Source: Streptomyces albogriseolus (GTDB taxonomy: Bacteria; Actinomycetota; Actinomycetes; Streptomycetales; Streptomycetaceae). From it: a stretch of DNA of 64,000 nucleotides. Below the pieces are notes generated by a model. It ran no database searches. It was not told where the DNA came from and saw only the letters and a program-made list of their open reading frames with translations. Every line of letters begins with the position of its first letter. Within the stretch, counting starts at the first letter, position 1. Shown here piece after piece: positions 1 through 8,077 of the stretch. The translations under genes and the position numbers were made by a program. Location: contig BMVA01000010.1 of NCBI GenBank assembly GCA_014650475.1, forward strand, positions 163,394 through 227,393, in the 5' to 3' direction.

Positions 1-737
1 AGGCCGGGCCCGCCCTCTTCGACGGCACCGCCTACGTCTGGCAGGACGCCCGGCTGCGCGCCCTGGACGCCCGCACCGGCGAGGAACGCTGGTCGTACCC
101 GATCGGCGACGCGGCCTCCTGCGGCGGCGTCCCGGTCCGCCTCACCTCCGCGCCCGACGGCTACGTCTACGTCTGCGCCGGCACCCGGGTGCTCGCCCTG
201 GAGGCCGCCTCAGGGCACGTCCGCTGGCACTTCGAGGCCCCGGCGGTCTTCCTGTGCCCGCCCGCCTTCGTGCCCGGCCCCGCGGTCACCGGCGGCGGGG
301 TGTACCTCGCCGACTATCTCGGCACGGTGTACGCCCTGGACGCCACCGACGGCCGCGACCGCTGGCGCATCGCCACCGAGGCCCGCTCCTCGGTCGAGCC
401 GGTGCTGGTCGCCGCGGGCCATGTCCACGTGGGCAGCGGCAAGGGCCTCTACACGCTGGACGCGGTCACCGGCACGCCCAAGTGGCGCTTCCAGTCCGGC
501 GGCGACATCGTGGGCGCGCCCGCGGTCGCCGAGGGGCGGATCCACTTCGGCTCCAGCGACCACCTGTTGTACACGCTGAAGGCCGACGACGGGCGGCTGC
601 GCTGGAAGCTCGCGACCGGCGGCGAGATCACCGGCTCGCCGGTGGTGCGCGACGGCGTGGTGTACGCGTGCAGCAAGGACCGCTGTGTGTACGCGCTGGA
701 CGCGGAGAAGGGCACGGGCACGGCGCGGACGGCGTGA
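1..737 (+). CDS. afsK: AfsK-type Ser/Thr protein kinase, C-terminal propeller (5' partial)
   Basis: The reading frame is open from the first bases and ends at 737, so only the last ~245 residues are present. They form PQQ-type beta-propeller blades: repeated units such as VYALDATDGRDRWRI, LYTLDAVTGTPKWRF and VYALDAEKGTG, each with an aromatic/LDA..G..W core. No kinase domain is inside the window. The name rests on context: an afsS-like gene and an afsR homologue follow directly, as in the S. coelicolor afsK-afsS-afsR locus. AfsK there is a membrane-associated kinase with a C-terminal propeller that phosphorylates AfsR. Any other PQQ-repeat protein is possible if the neighbourhood is ignored. 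Confidence 0.8.
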   Translation, partial: AGPALFDGTAYVWQDARLRALDARTGEERWSYPIGDAASCGGVPVRLTSAPDGYVYVCAGTRVLALEAASGHVRWHFEAPAVFLCPPAFVPGPAVTGGGVYLADYLGTVYALDATDGRDRWRIATEARSSVEPVLVAAGHVHVGSGKGLYTLDAVTGTPKWRFQSGGDIVGAPAVAEGRIHFGSSDHLLYTLKADDGRLRWKLATGGEITGSPVVRDGVVYACSKDRCVYALDAEKGTGTARTA

Positions 738-921
738 GACGCGCCGTCGCCGGCGTCCCCTGCGGGACGGCCGTCGTGCCGGCTGCACGGAAGGGGCCCG
801 GACGGCGGCCGCCGCTGCGGGCGGCGGTGTCCGCCGCCCTCGGGGCCGACGCTACGCCGCGTACGGGACGGTCGCCAGGTAGTGACATGGCCGTGACACA
901 AAGATCGCTAGTCTGACGGTC

Positions 922-1446
922 ATGACTTCTCGGGGGAAGACACTCAAGCTCACGGCTGTCTCGACGCTCGTCGTCCTCGCGCTCACCGGTTTCTCCACCG
1001 GCCGCGGACACGGAGGCAGCAGCGGCGACGGCGGGGGCGGCGGCGGATGCAGCAGCTCCAGCCAGAACCACGACTCGTCGAGCGGCGGTTCGCACCGCGA
1101 CGACGACGATGACGACTACGACGACGACTACGGCAGCGGGTCCGGCGGCTCCGGCGGCTCGGAGGCGTCGATGTCCCCGGACGCCGCCACGGTGACGCTG
1201 GTCGACTGCGCGTCCGAGGAGACGCCGTACGCCACCGTCGAGGTCGCCAACACCGACACGGTGGACGGCACCTTCTCGGTGACGGTGGTCTTCAGGGACG
1301 CCGCAGGCGAGGAACTGGTCCGCCGCACCGAGGAGGTCACCGTCCCGGCGGGCGGGACCACCCCGGCCAGGGTGCCGGTGGACGACGAGGCGAGCGTCCC
1401 GCTGATCGACGAGTGCGAGCTGGACTCCTACGCCCCGGCGGCCTGA
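922..1446 (+). CDS. Small secreted protein, Gly/Ser/Asp-rich linker
   Basis: 174 residues. A basic start (TSRGKTLK) and hydrophobic stretch (TAVSTLVVLALTGF) make a Sec-type signal peptide. There is no clear lipobox, because Phe sits where a lipoprotein Cys would be. Residues ~30-75 are low-complexity Gly/Ser followed by an Asp/Tyr run. The C-terminal ~95 residues look like a small beta-sandwich with two Cys (VDC and DEC) that could form a disulfide. It lies between afsK and afsS, matching the position of an uncharacterised secreted protein in the S. coelicolor locus. A strong hairpin follows the stop. Function unknown. Confidence 0.75.
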   Translation: MTSRGKTLKLTAVSTLVVLALTGFSTGRGHGGSSGDGGGGGGCSSSSQNHDSSSGGSHRDDDDDDYDDDYGSGSGGSGGSEASMSPDAATVTLVDCASEETPYATVEVANTDTVDGTFSVTVVFRDAAGEELVRRTEEVTVPAGGTTPARVPVDDEASVPLIDECELDSYAPAA

Positions 1447-1460
1447 CCGCGCCCCCACGT

Positions 1461-1508
1461 GAGAGGGGCCGTTTCCGGTGTCCTGCGACACCGGAAACGG
1501 CCCCTCTC
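1461..1508. terminator. Perfect 22-bp stem-loop terminator
   Basis: Arms 1461-1482 and 1487-1508 are exact inverted complements around a 4-nt loop. It lies 14 nt after the small secreted protein gene and 65 nt after the end of the convergent afsS gene, so it probably serves both. Streptomyces terminators often lack the U-run. Confidence 0.9.
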
Positions 1509-1573
1509 GACGATTCGGCCGCGGCGGCTCCCCCTCCGTGCCGCCGCGGCCGGTCCCCGTGCGGGAAGAAGGC

Positions 1574-1762
1574 TCAGCGGCCGTCCCGGTCCAGGGCGGG
1601 CGGCGCCGGGGCGTGCTGGTCCAGCGTGGTGACCTCGCCGATGCTCGGCGGGGCCGGCGCGTGCTGGTCGAGCGTGGTGACCTCCGGGTCGTCCTTGCTC
1701 GGCGGCGTCGGCGCGTGCTGGTCCTGCGTCGTGAACTCCGGCTCGTTCGTGGCTTCCGTCAT
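1574..1762 (-). CDS. afsS: AfsS-like sigma-factor-like activator peptide
   Basis: 62 residues, starting at the ATG whose complement is 1760-1762. The protein is almost entirely three tandem repeats of the form T-T-x-D-Q-H-A-P-x-P-P (residues ~11, ~29 and ~45 onward). S. coelicolor AfsS/AfsR2 is 63 residues with the same T-x-D-x-H-A-P repeats, and its transcription is activated by phosphorylated AfsR; it stimulates secondary metabolism by an unknown mechanism. The afsR homologue lies immediately upstream in the same direction, and a strong hairpin between them suggests afsS has its own promoter. A GTTCA motif occurs on the minus strand at 1802-1806, but one motif is weak evidence for an AfsR site. 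Confidence 0.88.
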   Translation of the reverse strand: MTEATNEPEFTTQDQHAPTPPSKDDPEVTTLDQHAPAPPSIGEVTTLDQHAPAPPALDRDGR

Positions 1763-1809
1763 GACGTGTACAACCCCCAACAAGTGGACTGGGACGTGCG
1801 GTTGAACGA

Positions 1810-1845
1810 CCCGTTCGGCGACTCCCCCGAAGGTCGCCGAACGGG
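1810..1845 (-). terminator. Stem-loop between afsR and afsS
   Basis: Exact 13-bp arms 1810-1822 and 1833-1845 around a 10-nt loop. Placed 127 nt beyond the afsR stop and 48 nt before the afsS ATG, it should separate the two transcripts and leave afsS to its own AfsR-dependent promoter. Confidence 0.75.
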
Positions 1846-1971
1846 CGCTCCAGCGGGTCTCAGAGCAGAGATGAGCCCCTCGGATCCGCCTGCCCCCCGA
1901 CGCGACGCATCCGTTCCACAAGAGTGGCAGCCCGCCATAAACGTTCGATGAACGCCTTCGGCGGGCCGCCC

Positions 1972-4929
1972 TCAGGCCACCGACAGCGGGGCGAGCAGCC
2001 GGCGCACCTGGGCGGCCTCGGCGGAGCCCGACTCGTCGTACAGGGTCAGCGCCTCGCGCCAGCAGGCGCGCGCCCGGTCGCCGTGGTCCAGGGTGTCCAG
2101 CGCCCGGCCGAGCAGGGTGAGGGCGTTGGCCCGCATCCAGTCGCCGCCGATGCAGCCCATCGCCAGGGCCTGTTCGGCGTGCCGGGCGGCCCGCGCCGGG
2201 CGTCCGGCCCGCAGGTGCACCTCGGCGATGCGGTAGTGGGTCGTGCCCTCCCACAGCGACTGACGGTTCTCCGCGAAGATGCACAGCGCCTCGTCGAGCT
2301 GGGCCAGCGCCTCCGAGGAGCGCCCCGCCTGGCTGAGCACGATCCCGGACGCGTACCGGGCGTTCGCCAGCCGCACCGACATCCCCAGCTCGTCGTAGAT
2401 CTCGACGCCGCGCCGGGCGAGTTCGACGGCCTCGCCGCTGCGGCCCATGGAGGCGAGGGTGCGGGAGAGGTTGCAGACGGCGCTGGCCTCACCGGGCCGG
2501 TTGCCGTCGGCGCGGAAGGCGTCGATCGCGCGGAGGAAGTACCCCTCGGCGTCCGCGTACCGGGCGGTGCACAGGGCGATGATGCCGAGCTGGTTCGGGG
2601 CGGTGCCGTTCGCCCACGGGTCGTCCGCCTCCCGCAGCAGCGCGTCCGCCCGCCGCGTCTCCTCCTCGGCGGCGTCGAACCGGCCCGCCTGGCTGAGCAC
2701 CTGGGCGACGGTGACACGGGCCCGCACCTCGGCGCGGGCGTCCCCGAGAGCGGCCGCCGCCTCGCACGCGGCCCGCGCGGTCTTGCGGTACTGGCGCGAG
2801 TCCACCCCGGACTCCGCGAGGTCGATGGCGGCGACCAGCAGGTCCACGGCCCGGCGCACCATGGCCGCGTCCAGCGACTGCTGCACGCAGGCCAGCAGCG
2901 GCCCGGCCTCGCTGTGCAGCCAGTCCAGCGCCTTCGCCGCGCCGCCGAACTCCTCGCCCTCGAAGCGGCCCTTCTCCAGATGGGCCACGGTCCGGTCGCC
3001 CGGCCGCTCGATGCCGTACACGCGCACCGCCGTCGCCAGGTAGTAGTCCAGCAGTCGCGACCGGGCGGCCTCCCGCTCGGCGGGCGGCTGCTCGTCCCGC
3101 TCGGCGCACGCACGCGCGTAGAGCCGTACGAGATCGTGGAAGCGGTAGCGGCCGGGGGCCGCCGACTCCAGCAGGGACGTGTCGACCAGGGACTCCAGCA
3201 GGTCCTCCGTCGCGTCCGCCGCCAGGTCCAGCAGGGCGGAGGCGGCGGCCAGCGAGATGTCGGGGCCGTCGGCCAGGCCCAGCAGCCGGAACGCGCGCGC
3301 CTGCGCCGCGTCCAGCGCGCCGTAGCCCAGCTCGAAGGTGGCCGCGACCGCCAGGTCGCCCGCCTGCAGCTCGTCCAGGCGGCGGCGCTCGTCGGCGAGC
3401 TTCGCCGCGAGGAACGACACCGTCCAGGTGCGGCGGGCGGCCAGCCGGGAGGCGGCGATGCGGATGGCCAGCGGCAGGAAGCCGCAGGCGGCCACCACGT
3501 CCAGGGCGGCCTCCCGCTCGGAGCGCACCCGCTCCTCGCCGACGATCTTCGTGAAGAGCGCCAGCGCCTCCTCCGGCGACATCACGTCCAGATCGACCAG
3601 GTGCGCCCCGGCCAGGCCCACCATCCGCACCCGGGACGTCACCAGCGCCGCGCAGCCCGCCGTGCCCGGCAGCAGCGGCCGTACCTGCGCCGCGTCGCGC
3701 GCGTTGTCCAGCAGCACCAGCACCCGGCGGCCGTCCAGCACCGAGCGGTACAGCGCAGCCCGCTCCTCCAGGGAGTCCGGGATCGCCGAGTCGGGGGTGC
3801 CGAGGGCGCGCAGGAAGGAACCGAGGACCGTCTCCGGCTCCGCGGCGCGGGCTCCGGCGCCCTGGAGGTCGACGTAGAGCTGGCCGTCCGGGAAGGCGTC
3901 CCGGGCGGTGTGCGCCACATGCACGGCGAGGGTGGTCTTGCCGACGCCGCCGATCCCGGCGAGGGCGGACACCGCCATCACCTGCCCCTGGTCGCCGGTG
4001 GCCGACGCGAGGACCTCGCCCAGCTCCCGCACGAACGCCGCGCGGCCGGTGAAGTCCGGCACGGTCGCGGGAAGCTGGGCCGGGCGCACGGGCGCGGGCT
4101 CCGACGCGGGCTGCCTGGCGGGCGGTTCGACGAGGGCCGGGTCGGCCTCCAGGATGCGCTGCTGCAACTCGCTCAGGCGCGGGCGCGGGTCGACGCCCAG
4201 CTCGTCGGCGAGCAGCCGGCGGGTGTCGGCGTACACCGCGAGCGCCTCCGCCTGGCGGCCGCTGCGGTACAGCGCCAGCATCAGCAGCTCGCGCAGCCGC
4301 TCCCGCAACGGGTGCGCGGCGGTCAGCGCGGTCAGCTCGGAGACGGCCTCCGCGTGACAGCCCTGCTCCAGGTCCATGTCCAGCCGCGTCTCCAGGAGTT
4401 GCAGCCGCCACTCCTCCAGGCGCACCCGCTGCGCCTCCGCGTACGGTCCTGGCACCCCGGCCAGCGTCTCGCCGTCCCACAGCGCCAGCGCCTGGCCGAG
4501 CAGGTCGCGGGCGCGGTACAGGTCGCCGGTGTTGCGGGCCTTCTCCGCCTCCGCCGCCAGCTCCTGCGCGGCCGCGAGGTCCAGCGCGCCCTCGCCGAGC
4601 CCGCGCACGGCGTACCCGCCGGACTCGCTGGCCAGGACGCCGGGGTCCAGCACCTTCCGCAGCCGGGACGCGTACGTGCGCACCGCGGCCAGCGCCTGCG
4701 AGGGCGGCTCCTCGCCCCACAGGGCGTCGATCAGCTCGGCGGCCGTCGCGGTGCGGCCCTCGCGCAGCAACAGTGCGGCCAGCAGGGCCCGTTGCTGCGG
4801 ACTGCCCGTGGCGACCGGGACGTCGCCACGCCAGGCGCGCACCGGACCCAGCACGCCGAACCGCAGCGCCACCGGCTCCGGGGAGGAGCCGGGACCCCGC
4901 CGCTCGGGTCCTCGCGGCACACCGTCCAT
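1972..4929 (-). CDS. afsR: AfsR, SARP-type pleiotropic regulator
   Basis: 985 residues, close to the 993 of S. coelicolor AfsR. Domains in order: OmpR-like winged-helix DNA-binding domain (~22-110, FGVLGPVRAWRGD start), bacterial transcriptional activation domain (~115-265), NB-ARC ATPase with P-loop GIGGVGKTT near residue 326 and Walker B VLVLLDNA, then TPR-like helices from ~620 to the C-terminus. In the known pathway AfsK phosphorylates AfsR, which binds the afsS promoter and hydrolyses ATP to assist transcription. It acts in the cytoplasm. The ATG at 4927-4929 gives the full domain set. The afsK and afsS homologues alongside support the identification. Confidence 0.93.
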   Translation of the reverse strand: MDGVPRGPERRGPGSSPEPVALRFGVLGPVRAWRGDVPVATGSPQQRALLAALLLREGRTATAAELIDALWGEEPPSQALAAVRTYASRLRKVLDPGVLASESGGYAVRGLGEGALDLAAAQELAAEAEKARNTGDLYRARDLLGQALALWDGETLAGVPGPYAEAQRVRLEEWRLQLLETRLDMDLEQGCHAEAVSELTALTAAHPLRERLRELLMLALYRSGRQAEALAVYADTRRLLADELGVDPRPRLSELQQRILEADPALVEPPARQPASEPAPVRPAQLPATVPDFTGRAAFVRELGEVLASATGDQGQVMAVSALAGIGGVGKTTLAVHVAHTARDAFPDGQLYVDLQGAGARAAEPETVLGSFLRALGTPDSAIPDSLEERAALYRSVLDGRRVLVLLDNARDAAQVRPLLPGTAGCAALVTSRVRMVGLAGAHLVDLDVMSPEEALALFTKIVGEERVRSEREAALDVVAACGFLPLAIRIAASRLAARRTWTVSFLAAKLADERRRLDELQAGDLAVAATFELGYGALDAAQARAFRLLGLADGPDISLAAASALLDLAADATEDLLESLVDTSLLESAAPGRYRFHDLVRLYARACAERDEQPPAEREAARSRLLDYYLATAVRVYGIERPGDRTVAHLEKGRFEGEEFGGAAKALDWLHSEAGPLLACVQQSLDAAMVRRAVDLLVAAIDLAESGVDSRQYRKTARAACEAAAALGDARAEVRARVTVAQVLSQAGRFDAAEEETRRADALLREADDPWANGTAPNQLGIIALCTARYADAEGYFLRAIDAFRADGNRPGEASAVCNLSRTLASMGRSGEAVELARRGVEIYDELGMSVRLANARYASGIVLSQAGRSSEALAQLDEALCIFAENRQSLWEGTTHYRIAEVHLRAGRPARAARHAEQALAMGCIGGDWMRANALTLLGRALDTLDHGDRARACWREALTLYDESGSAEAAQVRRLLAPLSVA

Positions 4930-5054
4930 GCAGTCCCCCTATGCATTCCGAGCAACTACGCCAGTTTGCCTTCTCCTGACGCAGGAGTCAGCCGTGCGAG
5001 ACACCGATCACACGGGGAGCGACGGGCCGCCACGGACTCCTCACATGTGCGACC

Positions 5055-5450
5055 TCATCCGTCCAGATCCACCCGTACCGTGAGCAGTTCGGCCCCGATC
5101 GCACGGACGGCGGCGCTGTTGAAGCGGGGGAGGGAGCGCAGCCGGGCAACCGGGTCGTCGTCGGGCATCAGGTGGGCGGTGCCGGTGTGCCAGCGGCCCC
5201 GGACGCGCACCCGCACCCGGGGGTCCGCCTTGATGTTCCGCACGTACTGCGAGCGTTCGCCGAACTCCGACACCAGCCAGAAGGCGTCGCCGACGCGCCG
5301 CCCGCCCACCGGGGTGGTGCGGGGCAGGCCCGACACGCGGCCGGTGGTCTCCAGCAGGGTCTGGAACGGCATCCGGCGCAGCAGGGGGTTCCCGACGCGG
5401 CGCTGGAGTGCCGTGGCGACGCGGTACTTGCGTTCGGCGCGAGAAGTCAT
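5055..5450 (-). CDS. Deazaflavin (F420)-dependent nitroreductase family protein
   Basis: 131 residues, typical for the DDN-like split-barrel family that uses reduced F420 to reduce quinones or nitro compounds. The signature stretch runs from TPVGGRR through FWLVSEFGERSQYVRNIKADPRVRVR, where family members bind the cofactor phosphate and form the barrel. It begins at an ATG only 14 bp beyond the stop of the codirectional metallohydrolase gene at 5464-6972, so the two are probably cotranscribed. The nearby F420 chromophore synthase fbiC gives supporting context. The substrate is not predictable. Confidence 0.82.
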   Translation of the reverse strand: MTSRAERKYRVATALQRRVGNPLLRRMPFQTLLETTGRVSGLPRTTPVGGRRVGDAFWLVSEFGERSQYVRNIKADPRVRVRVRGRWHTGTAHLMPDDDPVARLRSLPRFNSAAVRAIGAELLTVRVDLDG

Positions 5451-5463
5451 CGTGGCGCAGAGC

Positions 5464-6972
5464 CTACCGGCGTCCCAGGAAGACGGGGTTGGTGAAAGCG
5501 GCCAGGCTTCCGGGCAGCGGCCCGGCGACGGCCGCGTGCCGCACCTCCGCCCGCACGTACGCGGCGTACGCCGGGGTGGTCCGCCACTCCACGGCCCCTT
5601 CCCCGCTCGCCGGCAGCGGCGCGGAGGTGTGCAGCACGCCCTGGTCGGTGACGAGGCGGACGGTGCAGCCGGGGGCGCCGGTCACCTCGACGCGGACGGT
5701 GACGGGGGAGTCGTCCGCCACCCGCAGCCGCTCGCCGATCCCCGCGTGTTCGCCGCGCGGGCCGGACGCGGAGAGGGCGAGGGAGACGGCCGCGGACTCG
5801 GCGACGTAGCAGCGGCCGGCCCGGATGCCGTCCAGGACGGCGCGGCGGGAGAGGTCGTCGGCGAGGACGACGGTCTGCGGCAGGCCGACGGTGTCCGGGT
5901 CGCGGTGCGCGTCGCTGCTGCCCATGGCCGGAATCCAGTCGCGGCCGTCCCGCACGGACGCGACCAGCGTGCCGTCCCAGTCGGCCAGCGCCACCTCGTC
6001 GTCGGGCGTCCAGGGGCCGTTCCACACCTCGACCGCGTCGGCCTCGCCGAAGCCGAACTTCCAGTTGCAGCCGATGCAGGCGGCGTGCGGATGGGCGGGG
6101 ACGACCAGGCCGCCGGCCCGGCGGATCTGCCGGGCGAACCGGCCGAAGCGGTTGTCGCGGGCCCGGTAGCGCCAGTCGACGAAGGTGCCGGGGTCGGTGC
6201 CGAGCGCCACCACGTGCCCGTTGCGGGTGGTGACCTCCTCGCCGAGCAGCACCAGCAGGTCGTCGCCCGCCGCCTCGGCCCAGTGGGCGTGCGCGGAGTG
6301 GGTGTTGTGGTCGCTGGAGTTGACGAAGTCCAGCCCGGCGGCGCGGGCGAGCGCGGCGATCTCCTCGGGGGTGCGGCGGCCGTCGGAGTGCCAGGAGTGC
6401 AGATGGCAGTCGCCCCGGTACCAGTCCCGCCCCCGCCCCTTCGCCCGCTCCGGCGGATACACCGGCCTCGGCGTCCGGCTCTGCTCGCCGAACGTCAGCG
6501 TCACCGTGATCTCGTACGACAAACCCTGCGGGGCGACCGTGTAGGGGCCCAGCGCGATGTGCCAGGTGCCCGCGCGCACCGGGCCGGGAAGGTAGCCGGG
6601 GGTGGCCTCGTCGGCACGCAGGAAGAACTCGGTGCGCGCCCCGCCGGACCAGCCGCGGAAGCCCTCGCCGCCGAGGCCGGTGCCGCGCTCGTCGAAGACG
6701 CCGATGTCCAGGGCGTTGCCCGCGGTGCCGGCCGGGACCTGGGGTCTGTCGTAGGTGTAGGCGACCCTGATCTCGCGTACGCCGTGCGGCACTTCGACGG
6801 GAACGTACACGAAGTCGGGGGCGCCGGGCTCCAGGGTGCCCCGCACGGTCCTGGTCCGGCTGCGGCCCTCGGCCGCGGAGGCGAAGCTCACGCTCCCCAA
6901 CGTAACCGCGGCGGCGGCGCCGGTCAGGAAGACGGCGCGCCGTCCGACGCCGGCCTGATGCTCCTCGCACAT
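5464..6972 (-). CDS. Secreted CehA/McbA-type PHP metallohydrolase
   Basis: 502 residues. The N-terminus carries a Tat-like signal: twin Arg (GVGRRAVFLTG) before a hydrophobic Ala-rich stretch ending near SFASAAEG. A beta-rich region of ~150 residues precedes a PHP-type phosphoesterase domain with metal-ligand motifs DCHLHSWHSDG, SSDHN, HPHA and SSDAH. Relatives include carbaryl and carbofuran hydrolases, but most family members have unknown substrates. The ATG (complement 6970-6972) was chosen because upstream sequence codes no conserved residues and the Tat motif follows directly. It probably acts outside the membrane as a metal-dependent hydrolase, upstream in the operon of the F420 oxidoreductase gene. 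Confidence 0.82.
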   Translation of the reverse strand: MCEEHQAGVGRRAVFLTGAAAAVTLGSVSFASAAEGRSRTRTVRGTLEPGAPDFVYVPVEVPHGVREIRVAYTYDRPQVPAGTAGNALDIGVFDERGTGLGGEGFRGWSGGARTEFFLRADEATPGYLPGPVRAGTWHIALGPYTVAPQGLSYEITVTLTFGEQSRTPRPVYPPERAKGRGRDWYRGDCHLHSWHSDGRRTPEEIAALARAAGLDFVNSSDHNTHSAHAHWAEAAGDDLLVLLGEEVTTRNGHVVALGTDPGTFVDWRYRARDNRFGRFARQIRRAGGLVVPAHPHAACIGCNWKFGFGEADAVEVWNGPWTPDDEVALADWDGTLVASVRDGRDWIPAMGSSDAHRDPDTVGLPQTVVLADDLSRRAVLDGIRAGRCYVAESAAVSLALSASGPRGEHAGIGERLRVADDSPVTVRVEVTGAPGCTVRLVTDQGVLHTSAPLPASGEGAVEWRTTPAYAAYVRAEVRHAAVAGPLPGSLAAFTNPVFLGRR

Positions 6973-7192
6973 GCTGCTGCTCCCGGGTGTCGGTGAGGAC
7001 AGGGCTGGGTGACGCAGGGGTGGTGCGGTGCAACCTTTGTATTGAGCAGTGAACTCCCGTGGAAGGGAAGGGAATCGACGGATTTCGGGTCGGGTCCGTG
7101 GCCCGGGCGGGCGCAATGCCGACCGGTCGGTATGGACAGGAGGGGAGCGGGCGGGTATGCATGGGGCGTCGTCCGCGTACGAAAGGCCGCCC

Positions 7193-8053
7193 ATGCGCAT
7201 CGCCGTCACGATCTTCCTCACCGACGAGACGATCACCCCGGTCCGGCTGGCCCGGGAGCTGGAACAGCGGGGCTTCGCCGGGCTGTACCTGCCCGAGCAC
7301 ACGCACATCCCCGTCGAGCGCACCAGCCCCTACCCGGCGGGCGGCGAGCTGCCCCGCGAGTACGGCCGCACCCTCGACCCCTTCGTCGCGCTCGGCCAGG
7401 CCGCGGCCGTCACCGGGCTGCTCGGGCTCGGCACCGGCATCACGCTCGCCGCACAGCACGACCCGATCGACCTGGCCAAGCAGATCGCGACCCTGGACCA
7501 CCTCTCGGGCGGCCGGTTCACGCTGGGCGTCGGCTTCGGCTGGAACGTGGAGGAGGCCGCCGACCACGGCGTGGAGTGGCGCACCCGGCGCGCGCTCGTA
7601 CGCGACCGGATCGGCCTGATGCGCGCCCTGTGGGCCGACGAACCCACCGCCTACGAGGGCGAGTTCGGAAGCGTCCGGGCGAGCACCGCGTACCCCAAGC
7701 CGGTGCAGAAGCCGCGCGGCCCGGTGAGCGGCCCGCGCACCCTGGTCGGCGGGGCGGCCGGACCGAAGCTGTTCGCCGACATCTGCGCCTACGCCGACGG
7801 CTGGCTGCCGATCGGCGGGCGCGGCCTCACCGAGGCGCTGCCCGCGCTGCGCTCCGCCTGGGCCGACGCCGGCCGCGACCCGGCCGCCCTCCAGGTCGTC
7901 CCGTACGCGGTCCGTCCCAGCGCGGGCAAGCTGGAGCACTTCGCCGAGCTGGGCGTCGAGGAGGTCGTGGCGCAGCTGCCGCCGGCGGGGGAGACGGAGG
8001 TGCTGCGCGCGCTGGACGCCCTCCAGCCGTTCGTGGACGGACCGGGGTCCTGA
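7193..8053 (+). CDS. LLM-class F420-dependent oxidoreductase
   Basis: 286 residues with the luciferase-like monooxygenase TIM barrel: N-terminal MRIAVTIFLTD strand, GLYLPEH, LGLGTGITLAAQHDP, and the cofactor-binding segment LSGGRFTLGVGFGWNVEE. These are typical of actinobacterial F420-dependent enzymes rather than FMN luciferases. The ATG at 7193 follows a weak GAAAGG and begins exactly at the conserved first strand, so longer upstream forms are rejected. It ends 24 bp before fbiC, which makes the cofactor for such enzymes. Substrate unknown. Confidence 0.85.
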   Translation: MRIAVTIFLTDETITPVRLARELEQRGFAGLYLPEHTHIPVERTSPYPAGGELPREYGRTLDPFVALGQAAAVTGLLGLGTGITLAAQHDPIDLAKQIATLDHLSGGRFTLGVGFGWNVEEAADHGVEWRTRRALVRDRIGLMRALWADEPTAYEGEFGSVRASTAYPKPVQKPRGPVSGPRTLVGGAAGPKLFADICAYADGWLPIGGRGLTEALPALRSAWADAGRDPAALQVVPYAVRPSAGKLEHFAELGVEEVVAQLPPAGETEVLRALDALQPFVDGPGS

Positions 8054-8065
8054 TCACGCCGAACG

Positions 8066-8071
8066 TATGCT
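8066..8071 (+). promoter_or_regulatory. Putative -10 box giving a leaderless fbiC transcript
   Basis: TATGCT ends 6 nt before the fbiC ATG at 8078. No purine-rich ribosome site lies between, which is the usual geometry for leaderless start in Streptomyces. No clear -35 was seen. Confidence 0.4.
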
Positions 8072-8077
8072 CACAGC

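Noticed and set aside
1924-6996. Very long + strand open frame (1690 codons) opposite afsR and the metallohydrolase
   Set aside because: It runs antisense to genes with clear domains. Its sequence is Gly/Arg/Val/Gln-rich with no recognisable family; long antisense frames are usual in high-GC DNA.
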